NCBI RefSeq assembly: GCF_025118155.1
Contig: NW_026251431.1
Coordinates: 62,001 to 126,000 of the forward strand
Reading direction: 5' to 3'
DNA from: Cokeromyces recurvatus
Taxonomy: Eukaryota; Mucoromycota; Mucoromycetes; Mucorales; Mucoraceae
DNA: 64,000 nt
This document shows positions 56,769-64,000 of this stretch, in pieces. Position 1 is the stretch's first letter; every line of letters starts with the position of its first letter. The translations under genes and the position numbers were made by a program. Under the pieces are notes generated by a model. That model was not told where the DNA came from. It searched no databases and saw nothing but the letters and a program-made list of their open reading frames with translations.

Positions 56769-57288
56769 ATTAATAAATATAAAAATCAGTCTTCTCTGAT
56801 ACTTACTGTCTGTATATTCCCGTTAAGCTATTTCCAACTGTATGATAAATAAGAAGTATTATTTCCTAGAATATCTATCTGTTCAATCATATTGATCTTT
56901 CCTGTTAATAAATAAAAAGTTATTAATATATACACACACATATATATATATATATTTGAAATAAGTCAAGTAGACGATAGTTTTGTCCCAAGAAATGTCC
57001 AATATTGACCAAACAGCTGACATGACCAATGAATGAATTTATTAAGGTACTATATACATCTGAACGTTGTTTGTATAAACGCTTCAAATTAGTCTAAAAG
57101 CATCTTGGCGAAAAAAAAAAACCACCGGAACTTAGTGGATTATGAATTTACAGTATTACCAAATAAAATGTCTATGCCGTTTCATAATAATATGCTTTGT
57201 TTTATTATTAGTGTCACAACATGCACATATCATTATTATTTATGGTTCTTAAATAATCTCCTCTCTTTTAATATCATTACTTTTTTTT
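56769..57288. repeat. Duplicated block D, copy 2
   Basis: Near-identical to 32573-33107. It lies directly 5' of the PLD gene and so probably contains or replaces its promoter. Confidence 0.85.
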
Positions 57289-57329
57289 TCTTTCTCCTTT
57301 CTCTTTTATTTTATAACAAAAAAAAAAAA

Positions 57330-58236
57330 ATGTCGTTTTTTACCAACTTGATTACAGAAGTAAGCAATTTTTTCGATTCATCTACTGATAATGAAGGACA
57401 AGATGACTTTATTGAGCAACAATTAATGAATGAAACTCATCGATATAATTCTTTTGCTGCTGTAAGACATAATGCACAAGTAAAATATTATGTTGATGGT
57501 CAAAACTATTGCTGGTAAAATAAGAATAAGAATAAGAATAGTAATAATAATAAAAGAAACTTATTTATATGTATTGCAGGGCTGTCTCTGAGGCTATAGA
57601 AAATGCAAAAGAATGTATTTATATCGAAGATTGGTGGTTGGTAATATGAATATCTCGTCTGTCTATTCATCTTACTCATTCATTTTTATTTATTTATTTA
57701 TTTATTATAGACTCCTGAGCTGGTAAATAAAATATATACACATAATATAATCTATTCATATAAAATTGACATACTATATATACAAGTTCATGCGTCGTCC
57801 ACCTTCTAAATATCCTGAATATCGTCTGGATACTTTATTAAAAAGAAAGGCAGACCAAGGTGTAAAAATTTATGTTGTTGTATACAAGGTAAATTATCCC
57901 TATAATTAGAATTAAAAACAGGTAACACAAATTAACTTGTATCATATAAATATATAATTATTAGGAAGTGGAATTGGCTTTGACTTTAGATAGTAGACAT
58001 ACAAAGGATGCCCTTCAAGCTCTAAGTGATAATATTATTGGTACTTTAAAAGCAAATTATAAATACGCACACACACACACATATATATATATGTATGTAT
58101 ATAAAACTTACATTTATTTCAAGTTCAAAGACATCCTGATCATGATATTGGAGGCACCTTCTTTTGGTCCCATCATGAAAAGTTTGTTATTATCGATAAT
58201 CAAACCGCATTTTTAGGTGGGATTGATTTATGCTTT

Positions 58237-58276
<40 letters not shown>

Positions 58277-60763
58277 AATAGAAAGTATACATATAATATG
58301 TGTTGTTGTACTTAATATTATTATATAAAAAGTCGATGGGATACACATGGTCATCCTTTAGCTGATTTTAATGGAAATGACCCTGAAAGTGAATTATTTC
58401 CAGGTTTAGTAATCATTTAAGTAAACTTTAAATATAAGATCAAATAACTAAATTCATTTATAGGTCAAGATTATAATGATGCTCGTGTAAGAGACTTTGA
58501 ACACGGTAAGAAGAAGAAGAAAAAAAAAGTGATTCCAAATATACAAAATAGAAACTTATATTAATACCTATTATGTATTATATTATGTCATTCAAGTCAA
58601 GGATTGGGATATGCGTCTTATTGATAAAACAGTTATTCCTAGAATGCCATGGCATGATATGTCTTTATGTGTTGTATGTATACACTCATACATACACATA
58701 TTCACCCTATTTTATTGACGTTGTATTCATCTGATTTTTATATAATTAGATGGGTACTCCTGTATTAGATGTTGCACGCCACTTTTGTGAACGTTGGAAC
58801 TTTATAAAACACGATAAAGCCATGAACAAAGACGCTATTCCTTTTTTACAACCTCCTTTAGGTGGTATGGGTCATCAACAAAATTATATGGAAGAACATC
58901 CTGAAGAACATCATTTTAGGAAAATTCTTTACAGACATAGAACTCACAATGTTACAGGTACTATGAGAGCTCAAGTACTTCGTAGTAGTGCTAAATGGAG
59001 TTCGGGTATCGAACTTGAGGTATTTATATCATGATTATTTTCCATATATATATATTCATCATCTTTGTCTCTCTCCCTTCTTAATATATATACACATATA
59101 TATGTATATTTATTTATATAGCACTCTATTCAAAATGCTTATATTGCTACTATTCTTGCTGCTGATCATTATATTTATATTGAAAACCAATTTTTTAGTA
59201 AAGTTTTGTAATATAGAAAAAAAGAATAGGCAATGCTAAAAATGAATTGATTTTTTTTTCTTTTAGTTACTGCTACAGATAATAAGGAAGATAATATGAT
59301 CAAGAATCAAATAGGTAATGCTATTGTTAAACGTATCATTCGTGCACATGAAGAGCAAGAAAAGTTTAAAGTATTTGTATTGATGCCCTTAATGCCTGCT
59401 TTCCCTGCTGATCTTAGTACAAAGGATGCAGCTACTGCTAGGTAGTAAAAAAAACATGTTAATGACTACTGCTACTATTACTACTACAATGATGATAATA
59501 ATAATAACATTTCCATCATTTCATTTCTTTATTAGATTGGTTATGCATTATCAATATATTTCTATTTGTCGTGGTTCTGACAGTATTGTTGAAAAGCTTA
59601 AATCGTGTGGTATCAATCCGGATGATTATATTCGATTTTATAGTTTGAGAAGTTATGATCGTATTAAACGTAGTCAATTGGAGGAATTATTAGTCAAGGC
59701 AGCAGGCTATACAAGTACAACTCATCAACAACTATCAAATGCAGATGGTGAAGAAGGTGAGACAGCACAAATAGTTCATCATGCTGGTGATCCAGAATTT
59801 GTGGAAGGCACAGAAGGTTCATTTGGTGTAGAAGAAGATGTAGAATATAGTCGTATTCCAAGTGAAAACAATTATAATTATAATTATAATCCTGAAGATG
59901 AAGGAATTGCAGCTGATTCGATCGCTAAGGATGCTATGTTGGATGGTGATATCGAAGCTGAGCCTTGGGTCAATGATACACAACAAGAACAACCACGTGA
60001 TGAAGAAGCAGAAAGAGAAGAAGCAAGTGATTATGTTACAGAAGAACTTTATATTCACGCAAAACTTTTAATTGCAGATGATAAAGTCGTTATCATGGGC
60101 TCTTGTAACCTCAATGATCGCTCACAGTGTGGTGATCGTGATTCTGAAATTGCTTTACTTGTTGAAGATCAAGAGACGATACCCTCTCGAATGAATGGTC
60201 ACTATTATGAGGCCAGTCGTTTTGCTGCTTCCTTAAGACGTAGTTTATGGAAAGAGCATTTAGGTTTACTTCCATGTAACGAACCTGACCAAGTTACTAA
60301 TAATATGTTACCTTTACCTGTACCTCAAGATGATTATACAGGTACAGAAGAAGATGAACAAGTTATTGATCCTCTTGATGATGAAACACTTGAAAGATGG
60401 AATTTTACAGCAAAAACAAATACTGTGGCTTTCCGTGAAGTATTTCATTGTGTTCCTGATGACACTGGTAAATAAATTAAATATATAAATATGTTTATGT
60501 ATATTTTTACTAAGCGTAGGGTTTTTTTTATTTAAATAATAGTCACTGATTGGGAGGAATATAAAAGCTTTTACCCTGATCCTAACCAAATTGATATAGG
60601 ACATGTTTATGATCCAGAGATGTCAGTAGAAGATATAAGAGATCGATTAGCTAATATTCATGGTCATTTAGTTGAATTCCCTTATCATTTCTTGGAAAAT
60701 GTTGATCTTCAAGGAGACTCTATTCCATTCATTGGTGATGATATTCAAGAATTATATACTTGA
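57330..60763 (+). CDS. Phospholipase D (two HKD motifs)
   Basis: Enzyme that hydrolyses phosphatidylcholine to phosphatidic acid. 14 exons: 57330-57514, 57580-57640, 57711-57722, 57787-57888, 57965-58040, 58124-58238, 58333-58403, 58464-58505, 58597-58673, 58750-59019, 59122-59197, 59267-59441, 59536-60467 and 60543-60763. They join in phase to 804 aa. First HKD: WSHHEKFVIIDNQTAFLGG. Second HKD: YIHAKLLIADDKVVIMGSCN followed by LNDRSQCGDRDSEIA. Other family marks are ECIYIEDWWL, HYIYIENQFF and KFKVFVLMPLMPAFP. No PX or PH domain precedes the catalytic core, so it resembles the shorter fungal PLD group rather than Spo14. An acidic linker of about 130 residues lies before HKD2. The start ATG follows an A-rich leader. 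Confidence 0.93.
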
Positions 60764-60961
60764 ATAGGAAAATAAGCTTTTATTATTATTATTATTAAAA
60801 CACGTTTTTTTTTAATAAAAAAAAAAAGAGAACCTTAATATTACATAATATAAGGATTATGAATCATACGGAAAAGTACGGATGAACCTAGTTTAATTTA
60901 TTATGTAGAAGGACGAATTATTATCATACTATGTTTTTTCCTTTTTACAAATAAATATATT

Positions 60962-61405
60962 ATGACAATTTTTGGAAGCTTACCTTTTTTCGGTCTTGCT
61001 GTTTCATCACAAAAGAAACCGGCAGAACGTATTCGTAAAAGTATTGGACCCACTCTTTCAAATGTATTAAAACGACAACACCAACCATTTTCAACGTCTA
61101 CAGTACAAAAGACGATATCTGCTACTAAAGCAAATAGGTCGTCTTCTAATTATTATTATAAACAAAATAATAATAGTTCTTCATCATCGACTAAAGGACC
61201 TGAGAAGGTCATAGTCACTGAAGGTTCAATGCTCAATCACTTCCCAAGCCCCAACTTAATACCTACACTTCATTCTTTATTATTCGGCAGTAATAATAAT
61301 AATAGTAGTAGTAGTCCTTCATCATCATCAAGTCCTTTTATACGACAACAACAAGTATGTAATAATTGTTATGGTCCTCATTCAACTGATTTTTGTCCTT
61401 GTTAA
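60962..61405 (+). CDS. Small Ser/Asn-rich protein with Cys-rich end
   Basis: 147 aa, intronless as read. The N-terminus MTIFGSLPFFGLAVSS is hydrophobic, then basic (KKPAERIRKSIG), so a signal or mitochondrial targeting role is possible. The middle is low-complexity Ser/Asn. The C-terminus has a short CNNCYGPHSTDFCPC cluster that could bind a metal in a zinc-knuckle manner. No family was recognised. It lies about 200 nt downstream of PLD on the same strand, and convergent with the Cys-tailed gene. Confidence 0.6.
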   Translation: MTIFGSLPFFGLAVSSQKKPAERIRKSIGPTLSNVLKRQHQPFSTSTVQKTISATKANRSSSNYYYKQNNNSSSSSTKGPEKVIVTEGSMLNHFPSPNLIPTLHSLLFGSNNNNSSSSPSSSSSPFIRQQQVCNNCYGPHSTDFCPC

Positions 61406-61531
61406 AGAACAACAACGTAAAGTCAAATGCTTTGTGTCATGACTTTGTGTGAATATTATTCCCTTTTCATTTATTTATTAATAAAAAGTATATATTTTTA
61501 TACAATCTTGAACTCAGTTCTCCTTTTTATT

Positions 61532-62081
61532 TCAACATTCACATCTTGTCTTGCACTCACAACCTATACCAGAACCACGACCTATATTTAATAAAGGAGA
61601 GATAAATAAAAATATATATAAATAAATACACATACACATATATATTGTTACACACGAATGTATATTTACAACTACAACTATTAGAATGAGTAAAACATAT
61701 ATGTTCAGGATTCAGGAAATCAGAAGAACCAGCATTTCGAGGATCTTCATGAGCACGACTCGTTTTTATCTTGATACCCGTTGTAGGACTATAATAAGTT
61801 GGAGATATACCTTCCTCTTCAATAAAACGTTCCTCTAAAGGATAACCCTCTGGTGCCAAATTAAGTCTAATCATTGTGGGTTGACGTTTTTGTGTTATAT
61901 GAATATTAACAATCGTCTTTCCTGCTGGATTATTGACAGGTAATCGAGATGGTACAAACCGATCAATTCGTGCAAAAGGATTTGTAGGTGAATCAATTGC
62001 TTCATAAATATCCCATTCTGTATTCATACCAGCAATTGTATGTCTTTTGTTCATATTTAATGAATTATTATCAATCGTCAT
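61532..62081 (-). CDS. Unknown protein with C-terminal Cys-rich tail
   Basis: Two exons, 61670-62081 and 61532-61581, intron 61582-61669, joined in phase (T + GT) to 153 aa. The body has NPFARIDRFVPSRLPVNNPA, KTIVNIHITQKRQPTMIRLN and GYPLEERFIEEEGISPTYYS, without a family that I recognise. The second exon completes NSCSCRGSGIGCECKTRCEC, with four Cys-x-Cys pairs or near-pairs, suggesting a small metal-binding or disulfide tail (post-SET-like or metallothionein-like by appearance only). A truncated copy exists at 56206-56617, with identical exon 1 protein sequence. Confidence 0.65.
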
Positions 62082-62216
62082 ATTTTTAAAATATATATAA
62101 AATATATATATAAATATGTATAAAAAAATAGTGAAGTGAAATAAGATGAAAAAGAATGTTAATCAGAGACAGTCTTTCTTTTTATTATGCAGTAGTAAAA
62201 TAATATGAAACTTGAA

Positions 62217-62225
<9 letters not shown>
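61618..62225. repeat. Duplicated block E, copy 2 (parental)
   Basis: Corresponds to 56155-56768. This copy keeps the second exon of the gene just outside the block, so it is likely the source. Confidence 0.85.
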
Positions 62226-62252
<27 letters not shown>

Positions 62253-62704
62253 CAACGAATAGAAAATGGTAACTTTTAGTCTTAAAATAATGTCCTGATC
62301 CTTTTTCTTTTTTTTGTAAGGAAAATTTCTATCCTATAGATTATCATTGACTTATTCTTCTGCTATCTCCAATAATCCTTAAATACATCAAAATAAAATA
62401 TTCCTATTTCTATTTCTCTACTCCATAAAAAAGAAAAGGCCACAAAGTACCGAGATTTAGAATAGATTATTAGACTATGATAACAAGACAATTTATCTTT
62501 TGATTTCTTTTCTACTAAAATTAGTACGAGTAAAGCGCAATACATGACTTTCCTCTGCAAGTAGACTGATTGATTAGAAACTGTTCACACCACTTTTAAT
62601 AGAAGAAGACCTTATTCTTGTATTAAAATATTCTAGTCATTTAGATGATAAAAGAAAAAAAGAAAAAGAAAGCTCAAAATATATTCTATCCTGTAAAAAA
62701 AAAA
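62226..62704. other. Intergenic, no gene seen
   Basis: AT-rich spacer with a 27-nt T run at its start (62221-62247). No supported gene. Confidence 0.45.
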
Positions 62705-62723
62705 ACACTTAATGCATTTACAA

Positions 62724-63975
62724 GGTCTCACAAGCTAATGTACATAAAGCTACCAAGAGGAAAGACCCTCCTGCTGTAATAACAGCAAAAAGAAGTGCAA
62801 AGAGAAGCCGCCAAACTAATACTTCAGCAGCATCATCCTCTAAAAGTAAAAACAAATGTAGTTCTTGCCAAGAGGAGGGGCATAACTCTGCAAGAAGTCC
62901 CCACTGCAAAAACTGTAATTTAAAGCTAGCAGAACTTTTACAAATTAAACTTGGAATCAACTTATCAAAGATATACTCTCTCTCTGTTCCATTTGCAACT
63001 TTCCGCAAGAATACTCCCAACAAAGCCAGTTCTTTGGAAAAGGTCAAGGCTGTATCAAGCTTTATCCGTAAAGTCATGTTCAAAGCACAACTATTTATAA
63101 ACTTTTTTATTCTGCAATACCCAAGCAAGTTGACAAATGACTTTTTTTGATCAAAATTTTTGGGTACACTATTTCAAGAGTGATTAGGGGAAGCTCAGAT
63201 GATGTAGGGCTAATTCTACAGGCTTACAAAGACACGAAAAAGGAAAGACCTGCAGAAACAGAATCTAGATGTGGTTCAACTTACAAGCTCTTTTGTTGGA
63301 CTATCTGCCACTATAAATGGTAGCTTGTTTGTTCCAGAAAATAGATTAAAGAGTTATGAACAATCTCTGTCAACTGCATGTGAAACTGTCGCAACAACAT
63401 ACAATAACTACTATGTTGAAAACTTTGAAAATATTATATGTAACTACTTTATCTATACATTAAGGACAAAGTATCCAGTAAGCAGCGAGAGATAAAAACA
63501 AACTCTTTAATATACATGTTCAGTTTCTCAAATTTTTTTATACTAAAACTGTATAAACTAGAATGAGAAAGTTGGCTGTATCAAGAACTTGGTATATGAT
63601 CAAGTGCTTACACATTCCCAGTCATCCTCTATACCTAATGATATTCTTGCCCTTTTTGATCCGGATGTGGCCAATAATCTCCCAAGCTTCTTAAATCCTT
63701 TGATTTCAGAAGTGAAGAATCGCATGTCCAAGCTTCCAGTGTCTAAAGAAAGCTTAAACAATGAACCCTTCAAAATTCTATCCGCATTAAGGGCATATCC
63801 TTAAAAAAAATACGATGATATATACAAGGCCCAAACCCCTCAAAATGACAAAAGCGATTTGATTAAATCCCTAACTTCCAAGACGTTTTAGTCTATTCCC
63901 AAATCCTGGATTGCACTGGCGATTCATAAAGATGGATGCTCAGAACCTAACCGGAATTTTCCCAGATGCTAAACA
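62724..63975 (+). pseudogene. Decayed zinc-knuckle ORF, transposon-like, multiple frame breaks
   Basis: The plus strand 62724-63150 encodes an open stretch without ATG: a basic region (KRSAKRSRQTNTSAASS), then a zinc knuckle CSSCQEEGHNSARSPHC-KNC, then FIRKVMFKAQLFINFFI. A T-tract length change at 63142-63148 breaks the frame; beyond it FDQNFWVHYF continues in another frame. Later pieces are SLFVPENRLKSYEQSLSTAC (63271-63495), PNDILALFDPDVANNLP (63589-63804) and PNPGLHWRFIKMDAQN near 63900. Together they look like one long protein of a repeated Mucoralean family, possibly a transposase. A Fanzor/TnpB-like identity is only a guess. An antisense ORF at 62718-63128 is a shadow. Confidence 0.5.
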
Positions 63976-64000
63976 AAAAAAAAAAAAAAAAAAAAAAAAA
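63972..64000. repeat. Poly-A run at the window end
   Basis: A tract of at least 23 A ends the window, directly after the decayed ORF. It could be a retro-element tail, a genomic A tract, or a contig end. Confidence 0.6.

Noticed and set aside
57105..57329. Upstream in-frame extension of PLD from an ATG at 57105
   Set aside because: It reads block D and a T-rich leader as protein; the ATG at 57330 begins a normal PLD N-terminus, and the extension differs between copies of block D.
62718..63128. 136-codon minus-strand ORF
   Set aside because: Antisense of the zinc-knuckle frame, which has the better protein-like composition.

Overview
The window looks like nuclear DNA of an early-diverging filamentous fungus, most likely Mucoromycota (Mucorales-like). 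It is AT-rich, genes carry many short (about 50-90 nt) GT-AG introns, and the housekeeping proteins have fungal architectures: Trk K+ transporter, Csf1, Utp5, Ddi1, a GCK-type STE20 kinase and a small phospholipase D. The accessory DNA holds two DIRS-type tyrosine-recombinase retrotransposons, which are common in Mucorales, plus Tc1/mariner, Ty3/gypsy and LINE sequences. The species cannot be named from the sequence alone.

Layout. 1-430: 5' part of a PB1-like gene running off the left edge (minus). 1712-4262: Trk transporter, 4 exons (minus). 6648-7013: mitochondrial ribosomal protein bL31m. 7691-18562: CSF1, 9 exons, with a one-base frame break in exon 1. 19639-19710: tRNA-Gln(UUG) (minus). 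20241-24724: DIRS element A, broken by a TGTT...AACA insertion. 25253-27752: STE20/GCK kinase in 14 exons, including a 3-nt and a 9-nt exon (minus). 28076-29858: DDI1 (minus), head-to-head with UTP5 at 30192-32488. 32573-33271: duplicated block and gene fragments.

33300-56150 is a mobile-element graveyard. It holds three copies of one LTR, a lone ORF with an Rpn-like PD-(D/E)XK nuclease signature (39183-40265), a 5'-truncated LINE, a TA-flanked MITE, and a 9-bp ATTACGNNN minisatellite into which one LTR and a nearly intact DIRS element (B) have inserted. A Tc1-like element with matching TIRs, a truncated Ty3/gypsy element and a second Tc1/mariner-like transposase follow. 56155-62225 is again gene-rich: a 14-exon phospholipase D, a small Ser/Asn-rich protein and a Cys-tailed unknown gene. 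A truncated copy of that last gene sits upstream of PLD at a breakpoint between two duplicated blocks. 62700-64000 holds a decayed zinc-knuckle ORF of likely transposon origin and ends in poly-A.

The housekeeping genes serve unrelated functions: ion uptake, lipid transfer, mitochondrial translation, ribosome biogenesis, proteostasis, signalling and phospholipid turnover. They show no shared pathway. The interest lies in the nested mobile elements, the satellite that serves as their insertion site, the overlapping reading frames of the DIRS elements, the micro-exons and the nuclease-like ORF.
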